Shown: positions 1 through 10,990 of the stretch, one piece after another
How the letters are laid out: every line of letters begins with the position of its first letter
Numbering within the stretch: the stretch's first letter is position 1
NCBI RefSeq assembly: GCF_963576675.1
Contig: NC_088914.1
Span: 21,369,001 to 21,433,000 of the forward strand
Source of the DNA: Euphorbia lathyris
Lineage: Eukaryota > Streptophyta > Magnoliopsida > Malpighiales > Euphorbiaceae
Reading direction: 5' to 3'
DNA length: 64,000 bases
The notes under the pieces: model-generated
What the model saw: the letters and a program-made list of their open reading frames with translations, nothing else
Database searches by the model: none
What the model was told of the DNA's origin: nothing
Position numbers and translations under genes: made by a program

Positions 1-1122
1 GGCTTCCATCTATTAATCATATCCATCTCTCTTTTGGTTCCAAGTCTTATGTGTGATCCATTAGGTTCTTACTACTTCTGGCCGTATGCAACTATTAAAT
101 TAATTTCTTCAAAAATTATATTTAATCCTTGCATAACGGAATGATGTACTGAGTATGTTATTGGCAAGTCTGTAATCATTCCCCCAGAGTCCGTTAAGAA
201 GACAGGTTGATTCTGTCGTTAACCCTTCCGTATTAGTTACGGTATAATACGATCCTTTATCAACTACATCCTTGAACTGAATCTTATGACTATGGGTAAT
301 GTCAAGTCACATATAGCGAGACGTTCGTTTTACTTGTTCTTGGCCGAGTCAACTCAAAAAGATAGGTTAAGTGAAATCTGTATTTCTACTCTTAAGCTAT
401 CACCTTGCAAGGGTTTAGAGTCGAGTCTTCCACAAGCGATCCTTGGATGTATCTCCCATTAATCGGGAGTGATAAATGCTCAATCCAATGTATAACTACC
501 CTGACATTACTTCCTGTGACACCCAACCTTTGCAGTTCACACCCCAAAGTCATCTCTGTTAAGGATCGTGGGACCGCAGGATCAAAGTCTCACATTCAGT
601 AATTCAGGATGACCAATTAACATTCTTTTGAGTCTGAGGATTAGTTATACCTAGTAATACCAATGAGATGAACAGTTGACAAGGATGAATCTACCCATCC
701 TGTTATCTCAAATCGGATCCCCAATCCTAATGAACAACGTTTCACCGGATCTATGTAACTGTCCAGATATCTATATATATGAAGCTTGTGAGATCAGCTT
801 TCTGTCGGACAGAAGACATTGTTACATACAAGTCTCAACCGTGATATATCAATCCTAAATATATCACTTGACTTGGGGTGGTTTTAAGTTTATTAGTTTA
901 TTATAAAGTTTTATCTCACTTCATGCTTGTATGAACACTTTATAATCCCTTTAAACAAACTTACGGATTTCCTTTTATTAGACTTTATTCAGTGCTTAAA
1001 AGGGATGGCCTTTATATAGTTATAAAACATATATCTCATTAAAACAAATGATATAAAGAACAATTCATTTACAATAAGTTTGTATCCCGCAACAATTGAC
1101 TATAGGACACTAAACCCCAACA
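1..1122 (-). mobile_element. Family 1 copia LTR, minus strand, cut by the window edge
   Basis: In minus orientation the LTR begins at 1122 with TGTTGGGGTTTAGTG and runs leftward out of the window, so its 3' end is not seen. It closely matches the solo LTR at 1945-3807 and the LTR at 41974-43825. It abuts directly on the last codons of a plus-strand pol gene (1124-1195), so it inserted into another member of the same family in opposite orientation. Whether it is a solo LTR or the 3' LTR of a longer element cannot be decided here. Confidence 0.9.
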
Positions 1123-1195
1123 GCCATTACCATAAAGAGCTCACGATAAACATCTTAGTTCTTCTGGTATTAGTTTCATAAACAATTGGCTTTAG
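1123..1195 (+). pseudogene. Copia pol C-terminus remnant (end of RNase H region), family 1
   Basis: The last 24 codons before the TAG at 1193-1195 read as the tail of a family 1 polyprotein, ending in NNWL, the same ending as the pol frames at 51477 and 58792. A TAA at 1133-1135 breaks the frame, so this is dead coding sequence. Everything upstream is cut off by the minus-strand LTR that ends at 1122. It is followed by the polypurine tract and 3' LTR of the same element. Confidence 0.8.
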
Positions 1196-1209
1196 TCCAA
1201 GTGGGAGAA
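1196..1209 (+). other. Polypurine tract of the plus-strand family 1 element
   Basis: AAGTGGGAG lies directly before the LTR start at 1210. The same tract precedes the LTRs at 51492 and 58807 (AAGTGGGAGTA) and, in reverse, the LTR ending at 43825. Such tracts prime plus-strand DNA synthesis in retroelements. Confidence 0.8.
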
Positions 1210-4200
1210 TGTTGGAGTTTAGTGTCCTAAAGACAATTGTTTTAGGATATTAATATTAATGAATAAATTGTTTATTTGATCATTTGTTTAATCAGATATA
1301 TAGCATTAAAATGTAACTATATATAAAGGCACAAATCTTTCATAAAGAAAGTAACCCTAAGTTTATTTAAGTAGTTATAAAGTGTTCATACAAGCATGAA
1401 GTGAGACTGTACTTTATAATAGAACCAATAGACTTAAAGTAAACCCAAGTCAAGTAATATGTTATAGGGGTTGGCATATTACTGTTGAAACTTGCATGTA
1501 ACAGTGTTTTCTGTCAAGACAGAAAGCTGATCTCACAAGCTTTAGATATTCATATATCTAGACAGTTACATAGATCCGGTGAAGGAGTTCATGAGGATTG
1601 GGACCCGACTTGAGATAACAGAATGGATTGATTTATCTAATGTGTCAACTGTTCATCTCATTGGTATTAGTAGGTATAACTAATCCTTAGACTCAAACAT
1701 TTGTTAATTAGTGATTCTGGATTATGGAGTCTGATACTTTGATTCTGTGCAAGCACGATCCAACAGGTGAGAGCCTGGGGTGTGTGAGAGAAGGGTTGGG
1801 TATCACACAAAGTAATTGCAGAATAATTAATGTCAGATTGAGCATTCGTCACTCCCGATAAGTGGGAGATATATCCAAATGGCCGCTTGTGGTGAATTGA
1901 CTGAAATCCTTGCAATGTGATACAGTTAAAAGTAGAAATGAACATGAAGGAAATTAAGGCTAAGGTATAGCAGCGGAAATATAAAATTTTAGCCTACTTC
2001 CTTTTAACCATAGGATCCGTTAATCGTTATTTCATATAAAGAGGGATAAGAAGAAATACCTTTTGAAGAACAATCTACCGTTGTTAAAGAAGCGCCCACA
2101 ATTCTTCTCCGAGTTCCCAAGCACGAAGTATAACACGGTGAGGTTAAGTTAGAATCAACCGTATGAGATGCAACCAAAATAGATTGCCTCTAATTAACCA
2201 ACACAAGATCAAAGAGAAAGAAAGATAGATGAAATTAATCGATCGATGGAAGCCGTATGAATTCTTGTCCACGAACTAGGGGATGCGAATTCACTTTCTC
2301 TCTCTAATTGTATTTTCGAAAATCACAATGAGGGGAGGGGTTAGGCTTGGTCGAAATTCATGTAGTAGGGGGGTATATATAATAACTTGTATCTAAACCC
2401 TAGTTAGATAGGAATAGGTTACTTAATAGGAATTCAATTCGGAATAGGATTCCCAATTATTATCTTATAATACATCTAATATATCTAGGATAATAATAAA
2501 TAACCTAATTGGATAATAATAGGAGTATATTAATCTAATTAAAACTCCTAACTTAATTATATCTTAATTAATTTAATTCATAAACATAATCAAATTAGGA
2601 TTAATGGAATTAAAATAATTCTTTATTTATTATATATAAATTTCGGCCCCCTCTATTTAAATGGGCCTTACTGGGCTCAATTGGGCTTCCATCTATTAAT
2701 GACATCCATCTCTCTTTTGGTTCCAAGTCTTATGTGTGATCCATTAGGTTCTTACTACTTCTGGCCGTATGCAACTATTAAATTAATTTCTTCAAGAATT
2801 ATATTTAATCCTTGCATAACGGAATGATGTACTGAGTATGTTATTGGCAAGTCTGTAATCATTCCCCCAGAGTCCGTTAAGAAGACAGGTTGATTCTATC
2901 GTTAACCCTTCCGTATTAGTTACAGTATAATTCGATCCTTTATCAACTACATCCTTGAACTGAATCTTATGACTATGGGTGATGTCAAGTCACATATAGC
3001 GAGACGTTCATTTTACTTGTATAGGCCGAGTCAACTCAAATAGATAGGTTAAGTGAAATCTGTATTTCTTACTCTTAAGCTATCACCTTGCAAGGATTTA
3101 GAGTCGAGTCTTCCACAAGCGATCCTTGGATGTATCTCCCATTAATCGGGAGTGATAAATGCTCAATCCAATGTATAACTACCCTGACATTACCTCCTGT
3201 GACACCCAACCTTTGCAGTTCACACCCTAGAGTCATCTCTGTTAAGGATCGTGGGACCGCAGGATCAAAGTCTCACATTCAGTAATTCAGGATGACCAAT
3301 TAACATTCCTTTGAGTCTGAGGGTTAGTTATACCTATTAATACCAATGAGATGAACAGGTGACAAGGATGAATCTACCCATCATGTTATCTTAAATCGGA
3401 TCCCCAATCCTAATGAACGACGTTTCATCGGATCTATGTAACTGTCCAGATATCTATATATATGAAGCTTGTGAGATCAGCTTTCTGTCGGACAGAAGAC
3501 ATTGTTACATACAAGTCTCAACAGTGATATATCAATCCTAAACATATCACTTGACTTGGGGTGGTTTTAAGTTTATTAGTTTATTATAAAGTTTTGTCTC
3601 ACTTCATGCTTGTATGAACACTTTATAATCACTTTAAACAAACTTACGGATTTCCTTTTATTAGACTTTATTTAGTGCTTAAAAGGGATTGCCTTTATAT
3701 ATAGTTATAAAACATATATCTCATTAAAACAAATGATATAAAGAACAATTCATTTACATTAAGTTTGTATCCTGCAACAATTGTCTATAGGACACTAAAC
3801 CCCAACAGAACATTTCACTTAACTTATCTTTTTAGAGTGAATTCAACCTGTACAAGTAAAATCGGACTCTTCATTGTATGTAACCTTGACACGACCGACA
3901 TGATATAGTTGATGAAGGATCGTATTATACTGTACCTAGTGCAGAAAGGTTAACGTCAGTTATCAACCTGACTTCTTAATTGCTCTGGGGGAATATCATA
4001 GGTTCTTCTAGTAACAGCTCGCAACGGTATTCCGTTATATATATGTTGAAATTAATCGTGATGAATAATTTCAAAGGATATATACGGCTAGTGGCAATAA
4101 AGAACCTAATGGGTCGCATATGGGACTTGGAATCGGAGGACGAAAATGTAATTAGTGGGACATACATATATGGGCCGAAATTTGTATTAATTTAGGGATA

Positions 4201-4881
4201 AATTAATTTGATTAATAATTATAATTTGATTATGGTTATCAATTAAATTAAAAGATTATCTGATAATATTAATTAGAAGTTTTTATGTGATTGAAACTCT
4301 AATTAATTATCCCTAACATTAATTAATTATTAATTTGATTAATAATAATTATCTAGATATAATTAGTTATTATTTAGATAATAGTAAAGTGTTTATTTAA
4401 TTATCTAATTAGGAATCCTATTCCGAATAAGATTCCAATTATTTAATTACCTAACACAACTGAGATTAGGGTTTTGAGAAGTTTATAAATAGACTCCCTA
4501 ACCCCAAATTTTGGCCAACACATAGAAAAGAAGAGCATGAATCATCCCGTCGTCGTCTCGGCTAATTTACTTTATTTCTTACTCCCTATTTGATCTCGTA
4601 TCGATTTCTGTTAGAGGCAATAATTGCGATTGCTATACTTTAAAGGTTGATTACTGATTAGTTTTTGTTTTCTGTGTTGAACAAAACGTTCGTTGCTCAA
4701 GAGTTGATAATAAGAAGTTGTGGGCACTTCGTTTGCAACGGTAGATAGTTCTTCACCGAAGGTATTACTTTTTATCTCTCTTCATATGAAATAACAATTA
4801 ACAGATCTTGGAAAAGGGAAATAGATAAAATAGATAAAATTTTATTATTCCGCTACGCCTAGGCTTGTCTATTTTCCTACA
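1210..4881 (+). mobile_element. Family 1 copia 3' LTR, interrupted by a solo LTR
   Basis: The LTR starts TGTTGGAGTTTAGTG at 1210, continues to 1944, and resumes after an inserted minus-strand LTR at 3808, ending TTCCTACA at 4881. Without the insert it is about 1.8 kb. It lines up with the 2,072-bp LTRs at 44177, 51492 and 58807 but is clearly more diverged, so it is older. No tRNA primer site follows 4881, and pol codons plus a polypurine tract precede 1210, so it is a 3' LTR. Confidence 0.8.
1945..3807 (-). mobile_element. Family 1 solo LTR, minus strand, with target duplication GAACA
   Basis: A complete LTR in reverse orientation: its 5' end TGTTGGGG is at 3807 and its 3' end at 1945 (TGAAGGAAAT, a mutated TGTTGGAAAT on the plus strand). 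It is flanked by GAACA at 1940-1944 and 3808-3812. The flanks are the two halves of the plus-strand LTR 1210-4881. There is no internal region, so the original element has lost its body by recombination between its two LTRs. Confidence 0.9.
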
Positions 4882-5589
4882 GGTTATTCCTACAGTCCTT
4901 ATTTGAAATGGCACAACCAACTGAAAATTCGTCCATTCTTAGGGACAAGAATGCATTCAAGAAGGGGTATTGTCATGTACTAGAAGAGTTCATGGACTAA
5001 ATAAGTAATTAGACTTGTTAGTTAAGTTAGTTACTTATTTTTATGTGTTCTGTTATTTCTGTATTGCTGGCACTGAGTGGTCATTTTAATTCCCTAAAGC
5101 CTATCTTAGAGAATAGATTCTCTAGGTTGTTAGCTATTTTGTTTGGTAGTGAGTTTGTTAGTACAGATGTGTCTGCTGCTAACAAACTATCTGTTTTTAC
5201 TGCCTATTTAGAGGCTGAGTGTGACACTGTTTGCTTATGCAGAATTTTAATGAAATCTATTCCCTCTTTTCTCTGTTTTCTCCCTTCTTCCTCCTAAATC
5301 TCTCTTCTACTCTCCTTAATTTTCTTAACCAGAACCCTAGTTCTGACAAATTCACTGTCAAATGTGTTCATGGTGTTTTTTTGTTGATATTTTTGAATGC
5401 TTTTATATAAAAAAACAAACAAAAAAAAAAGAAAAAAGAAATCATGGACACAACTTTTATTGAATTTCCTCTATATTCTGACAACCAATGGTATTCAAAC
5501 CCCTTACATCGGAAGCTTCCACTTTTCTCCCTTTGTTAAAAAAAGAGAATTCAAATTCCAATTCCATATTCATTTTCAAACCCCTCAAC
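4882..5589. other. Intergenic stretch, no gene; LTR-like sequence
   Basis: No supportable gene. A T-rich, pyrimidine-tract-rich block at about 5014-5350, starting TGTTAGTTAAG and ending TTCTGACA, resembles the end of another copia LTR, but I found no matching 5-bp duplication at its edges. An adenine-rich tract lies at about 5407-5441. The open frame at 5043-5297 has no recognisable protein features. Confidence 0.4.
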
Positions 5590-6127
5590 AATGTACACAT
5601 CGGGAAAAACTAATAATAATTGAGTCTGAAAGTCTCTCTCGATTGGTTTCTTTGCGCCGCTGCCGTCTGCCCTATGATAGCGCCGCCGCCTATGAAATCC
5701 ATCAGTGAGAAGGTCCTTCCAATGCCGTGAAGGGAGTCTCAAGCTCGGCTTTGAGGTTACTGGTGTGTAGTTGATCGTCGTTTGAGTTTTCAGAAGTTCT
5801 TGAGAAAGGTTCTTGCGAGATCGCAGGAGAGTTTGCTTGCCATTTACCGTCGTCTGGGTTCCGGTCGGCGAGGTGCTCTGGTTCCACAGTTGGTTACGCA
5901 TCGGTCTGGTGAGTTTTTTTGCGTTTTGAGGGTTCAGAAGTCGTGGAGTTGGAATCCTTGCGAGATCATAGGCGGTTTATTCACTTCGCCGTCACCTGTG
6001 CTTTCTACCGGCGAGAGGTTCTGATTGTAATTGTTACACGAATTCAGTAGTGGTAGTTTTGTGAGTTGTGTTTGCTCGCTGGTTTCCCTGTTTGTGGAGT
6101 TTTATGATTGTGATTGGGTTCGTGGAA

Positions 6128-7303
6128 ATGGAGAGGGATATGTCGAACTTGTCAATCGGGGGAGATGAAACCGGTTATCTTGAATTGGAGACGCCGGCAT
6201 TGGCTGAAGTCATGGAGGACTCGGGATTGCGATTCCTGGGTCAGTTTGCGGCTGAGAGACCGCTGAATTTCTTAGTTCTTCGAAACTGTCTGGCAGTGCT
6301 GTGGAGACCAGGGGGGGAGTTGAGATACAAGAGGTAAGTCCTAACCTTTACTCTATTGAGTTCTTTCATCCTGTTGATAGAGATATGGTGCTTACTGGAG
6401 GGCCATGGACCTTTGATAATTATATGTTGATTATGAGTAACTGGAGTCTAGGGGCAAACCAGGATGAAATTCAATTGTTTACTGTATCAATTTGGGTTCA
6501 AATTTTTGGATTGCTGGTAGGGACAATGTTTGAGGTTAGTTAGGGAATTTTTTGGGAAAATTTGAGGAATATGATCCAAATAATAACCTTAGTTACCATA
6601 GACAGTTCATGCGTATTAGAGTCAGCATTGATTGTAGACTGCCATTGAAGAGATTTAATAAAATCAAAAGCACAGGAAATGTATGGTCGCTGGCTACTTT
6701 TAAGTATGAACGACTCAGGATCTTTTGTTATATATATGGAATGCTGAGGCACACAGAATGCTTCTATGAGAAGTTGTTTGACCTGCAGGACGTGGAAGTC
6801 TTGAGAGAGTGGGGAGAGTGGCTTAAGGCTCCTAGTAGAAAGGGATGGGATCAGAGTGGGGGCTAAATGGCTCAGGGAGGGTGTTGGGAATTCCATGTTA
6901 GGGTGGGGACAAAGAGGGCAAGGGAGTTTGGGGGGTGGAAGAGGGGGAGTCCTGAGGGATATTTCTAATATGGGGAGAGGAAGGGGAGAGAGAGTGGCAC
7001 CTCTTAAACCAGGGGTGGGGGAGAGAGGTGGGCATCTGCCAGTTTTCAGGACCATTTTTCCAGGTACCAATAGAAATTGGGGAGATAAAAAAGGATGGGG
7101 AGAGTGGTGAGGGAGAGGGAAATTCTGAGGATGTTGAGATGGAGTTACTTGAAGCAAGGAAGAGGAGAATGGAGGGGAAGGAGAAGGAATGGAGTCGGGT
7201 TGGGGTACAGGGAGAAGGAGCTTCTATTCCAGAAAAGGATAGGGAGATTCTTAACGTTAACTTTGCAGTGAGCCCTCGTGCACAGGGCCGCCAGGCGGAA
7301 TGA
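6128..7303 (+). pseudogene. LINE ORF1 (Gag-like, DUF4283-type RNA-binding protein), broken
   Basis: I place the start at the ATG at 6128 (MERDMSNLS). The conserved core is about 6300-6540, with the typical pattern of a phenylalanine-rich strand, GGPWTFDNYML and then a tryptophan-valine-glutamine motif (WVQIFG). A knuckle region follows near 6715-6770 (FCYIYGMLRHTE), but its second cysteine is replaced by tyrosine. Frames change near the G-run at about 6309 and at the TAG ending at 6543, and again after 6866, so the protein cannot be made intact. The C-terminal part is purine-rich. The last frame ends with TGA at 7301-7303, overlapping the ORF2 start. Confidence 0.75.
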
Positions 7304-8221
7304 GTTGTATAAGCTGGAACTGTCGTGGCCTGGGAAACCAAAGGGCAGTTCGCGCGTTAAAAGAGTTAGTTACTTCCCAAAGATCAGTAATCTTATTTTT
7401 AATGGAAACACTTGTTGAGGATAATCGCATAGTTACTATAAAGCAGCAATTGAAATTTGAAGGGGCCTTTTCTGTAAATAGAAGAGGGCGTAGTGGTGGG
7501 TTGGCAATTTTATGGAAAGCAGATATTCAGGTAAGTGTCAAGAGCTATTCTGAGCATCACATAGATGTGGTAATAATTGATGATTTACATGGGGATTGGA
7601 GGCTAGTGGGGTTTTATGGATTTGCAGAGCGTAGTAGACATGGGGAATCATGGGAGCTGTTGAGGAGACTTGCTAGAGAATCCCAACTACCCTGGGTGGT
7701 AATAGGGGATTTCAACTGTATCCTGCGTGCAGATGAAAAGGTTGGGGAACTTGTTTACCCTACCTATCTAATGCAGGAGTTTACAAAAGCAATTGAGGAG
7801 TGTGGTTTGTCTGAGCTGGGTCTGAAAGGAAACCTGTTTACTTGGGAAAGAGCAAGGGGCACTAAGGCTTGGGTGAGGGAGAAATTAGACAGGGGTTTTG
7901 CTTCGGTTGAGTGGCTTAACCGTTTTTCCAACTACCAGCTCAATTCATGTATGTCGGGTTATTCTGACCACCTCCCCCCTCACACTTAGGTTGGAGCAGA
8001 AGGATACTCAAAGAAGAGCTAACCGATTCTATTTTAAGGATGGTTGGTTAAAGGAACAGGAGTTCACTGAACTTGTAATAAGAAATTGGTTGAGTCAGGG
8101 GAGCAAGCCTGTGCCTGAGAAGCTGAGGGAGTGTGTGAAGAAGATGACAGAATGGGGAAAGAATTACAATGTTCGTTTTAAGAGTCAGATCCGCAGATGG
8201 AGGAATCAAATGGAATCATTG
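7300..8221 (+). pseudogene. LINE ORF2, part 1: AP endonuclease domain
   Basis: The frame opens at ATG 7300 with SWNCRGLGN, the usual plant L1 ORF2 start. Endonuclease landmarks are LMETLVEDNR (catalytic glutamate), VVIGDFNCI (GDFN) and SDHLP (aspartate-histidine pair) near 7960. A single extra C in the run near 7972-7979 shifts the frame, after which the protein continues with LRLEQK and the linker to the RT domain. The part ends at 8221, where a 318-bp element is inserted. In L1 elements this domain nicks the target DNA so that the 3' OH can prime reverse transcription. Confidence 0.85.
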
Positions 8222-8539
8222 TGTCAAACCCGATCCAAAATAGAATCGGATATGACAGTGAGACATTACCACAGACGTGAACGAGTCGGAAGTAACATCT
8301 CACAATCAAATGTTAAGAATTACAAATCTTTTTTTGAACTTAAAAACATTTTCTACATATACTAAATCTAATTTTTTTTAAACTTACCCTAAACTTATAA
8401 TTATTATAAAAATGTGCAATTACCCCCAAAACTATACCTGTAACACCCAATTAATCGACTAATCCTAAAACGAATATAATATAACTTAGGTTTCGGGGTA
8501 TAATAAATAAATAAAAAAAATAAGGTCACGGATGTGACA
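8222..8539. mobile_element. 318-bp TG..CA insertion with target duplication CATTG (small LTR or MITE)
   Basis: Begins TGTCAAACCCG and ends CGGATGTGACA, so the ends are imperfect inverted repeats. It is flanked by CATTG at 8217-8221 and 8540-8544. Removing it with one copy of CATTG restores the LINE reading frame exactly. TG..CA ends with a 5-bp duplication fit a solo LTR of a very small retrotransposon; a MITE is the alternative. An end-like motif in reverse orientation also occurs inside at about 8246-8257. No coding potential. Confidence 0.75.
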
Positions 8540-8544
8540 CATTG

Positions 8545-9088
8545 CATGGTAAGGGTGACGGAACTTCGATTGCTCAATTTTTCTATGCAAATCGGAAGCT
8601 AAATGACACACTAGAAGCAGAAGAGAGATTCTGGAAACAGAGGGCTAAGGTTTTCTGGATGACAGGGGGTGATAGAAATACTCAGTTTTTCCACGCTAGT
8701 GTGAAAGCAAAGAGACAATAGAACTCCATTTCTTCTCTCAGTGATGAATCGGGGGTGGTCTATGATAATCAGAATGAGATGATGGGGCTTGCACAGCAGT
8801 ATTTCCAATCAGTCTTCTCTGCTTCAGGCATATCTGGGACTGAAACGGTTAATGTCATTGACGCAGTGATTGACACATCAACAAATGAGCTACTCACGGC
8901 ACCCTTTGAGGTGGATGAATTTAATAATGCCTTGTTCTTTATGAGCGCGAACAAATCTCCTGGCCCTGATGGGATGAATCCAGTGTTTTTCCAATCCTTT
9001 TGGGGGGTATGATGGGACCTGAGCTGGCGTCAGCTTGTGTAAAATGGTTAGATGAAGGTAAGTTCCCGCCCGAGATCAATGATACTAC
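8545..9088 (+). pseudogene. LINE ORF2, part 2: linker and N-terminal reverse transcriptase
   Basis: Continues ORF2 after the 318-bp insertion: a WKQRAKVFWMTGGDRNTQFFH motif region, typical just before the RT of plant L1 elements, then FFMSANKSPGPDGMNPVFFQ near 8935-9000. A TAG near 8719 interrupts the frame. A further shift occurs at about 9010-9020. The segment stops inside the FPPEINDTT motif at 9088, where element A is inserted. The following RT fingers and palm, up to the catalytic FADD motif, are absent on the far side. Confidence 0.8.
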
Positions 9089-10445
9089 TGTTGGTCCCTT
9101 GTAAGGTTGCAAGTATAGTTCCAAGGGGGGGGGGGGGGTTAGGAACTATTTTACCTTTTAAAACGATTAGGGCAGATTTCTTTTCTTTTAGAAAAGATTA
9201 TATGACAGCGGCGCTGATCAATCGACAAGACACTGGCTTAGTCAACTAGTGACTAGGTCAGTTTCGTTGCTTAGATCATGAAATAGCACTTAGAGTCTAT
9301 TCCTGACTTAATTCGTTGGCAGCGCACAACTCAGCTTGACCTCTTTTACTTGGTCAGTTTTAGTTTGTTTTAAGCAAGCAATATAAATAAGGAGTTAAGG
9401 TTTAGAAATACTTCACTCAGCAGATTTATCCAGGTTCGGCTTCTTCTAAGCCTACGTCCTGTCCCCGGAACACTTCCGAGATTTCAAATCCTCTACTGAG
9501 CTCTTTAAAGGTAGAGCCTCAAACCTTTTACAATATCAGCAATTGAGTATGACAAGAGTACCATCCTCTATACTTCTACTCAATCCTAATCTCTCCGCTG
9601 AGTACTTAAAACCGAGTACTCAGCCTCTCCTTTCTATTCCTAGAAATGATTAAGATTTGTCCTAAACAACAATTGCTAGAACACCTTAGATGATTGAGAA
9701 TCAATCACTCTAGACTTTTACACAAATGAATAAGCTTGTAGTGTAAGAATTTGCTTTGCTTTTGATGGAGAACTTTTGTACACGTTTGATCAGCGTAACG
9801 GCTTTTGCTCAAAGTTCTCTAATGGAATGTGGATTCTGAATGCTCTATTTATAAAGAGCTGTGAGAGCTTCTGGTTATTTCGAATTTCGAAATAACCGTT
9901 GGAGGGAAACGGCTACAGGTCATTTTTACTCAGTCTGTCAGCAGTTCTCTTAGCCAATCAGATTCCATCATCTTCTGTTCTTCGGTCAGTGTGACAGTAT
10001 GTTCCTCCATTTTGGGTAACGTCAACCAGACAGCTTGCTGTGTCTTCTGATCTTTACTCAAAGAGGAAATACTTTGTCTGGAAGCTGTCTTATGGTCAGC
10101 GGATGTCTTGTACGTTTTGTCGAGACAGCTCAGCAGCTTCATACCGAAGTTGTCTACGTGGATCTTCTCGATCCTTCTTTGCTCAGCATGCGTTTCATTA
10201 CTTCAACGGCAGCGTTTTGGAGATACGCGGGCTGAGTGATCTTGGGCTTGTTTGACTTGGGCCTTGACTTCCATATAGGGCTTGGGCCTTATGATCTTTA
10301 TGTCTTATAACAATTATAAACTCAACATTGAACAAACACATTAGTAACAATAAATCAAAGCATTTAAACTTAATGTGTTATAGAATATTTAATTTCACTT
10401 AATTAATTTTGTCAAATCAAAATCCTGTGGAAAGGTGTTTCAACA
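9089..10445 (-). mobile_element. Element A LTR (3' LTR), 1,357 bp
   Basis: In minus orientation it begins TGTTGAAACACC at 10445 and ends GGGACCAACA at 9089. TATAAATA (plus-strand TATTTATA) lies at 9846-9853. Just upstream of it is a perfect 25-nt palindrome at 9873-9897 with arms GGTTATTTCGAA around one central T. It differs from the LTR at 18068-19421 at roughly 18-20 positions by eye, about 1.4 percent, including a G-run of 13 against 10. Confidence 0.95.
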
Positions 10446-10990
10446 AACTCCCCCATTTTGATGTTGGCAAAACTAATCAGCAAGGAACTCAGCTTTGAGC
10501 TCCCCCATGATAGTTGACCTTTTTAATTAAGTGAACTCCCCCGTAAGGGCTGAGCTACTGACTTAGTTTTATTCTAAACATTCTAAGGTTTAATTGAATA
10601 AGTCTAAGATCAGTTTTCAGGTATAGGTCAGCTTATGGGACATATTCTATTTTACTCAGTATTCAGCGGAAGTAATGTATAGTGACAGAGCATAGCGCTG
10701 AGTAAATTATTTGTTCAATGGTTTATATTTGACAAGTTCAAACATTTATACGCAGCATGCATTTCATATAATACTTAGCATTTGAAGGACGGATAACTAA
10801 TAGTTAAATAGTAATGCAAGTATTCCAAAAGTAACAGAAGTTAGGCATATTGAATTTTTAAAAACAGAAGAGAATAAGGACAAGGCATAAAATTAAAATT
10901 CTTCTTCCTAACTTCTAACTCTCTAGTTTCTAACTTAGAGTTTCTTCCTAACTTCTAACTCTCTAGTTTCTAACTTAGAGTTCCTTCTCC
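10446..10990 (-). other. Element A 3' untranslated region with repeated polypurine tracts
   Basis: No gene. The polypurine tract used for plus-strand priming abuts the LTR (CTCCCCC at 10448-10454 on the plus strand). Similar tracts occur at 10500-10506 and 10536-10542, and one inside the end of ORF3 at 11006-11012. Spacing from the first tract is 52, 88 and 558 bp. Elements X and Y have the same series, which is a feature described for Sireviruses. Confidence 0.7.
10902..10979. repeat. 39-bp direct tandem duplication
   Basis: TTCTTCCTAACTTCTAACTC and the bases after it, to CTTAGAG, occur twice in a row (10902-10940 and 10941-10979). The same pair is present in the second unit near 19878-19955, so it predates the duplication of element A. 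Confidence 0.85.

Noticed and set aside
405..602. 65-aa frame seen again antisense in LTRs at 3088, 43109, 44697, 52012 and 59327
   Set aside because: It recurs only because the LTR recurs. The frames sit antisense to the LTR, lack protein features and vary freely between copies.
5014..5350. Possible solo LTR starting TGTTAGTTAAG
   Set aside because: No matching 5-bp duplication and no certain end; composition is LTR-like but not enough for a call.
6540..7157. 205-aa minus-strand frame and the overlapping one to 7341
   Set aside because: Proline- and serine-rich shadow of the purine-rich LINE ORF1 on the other strand.
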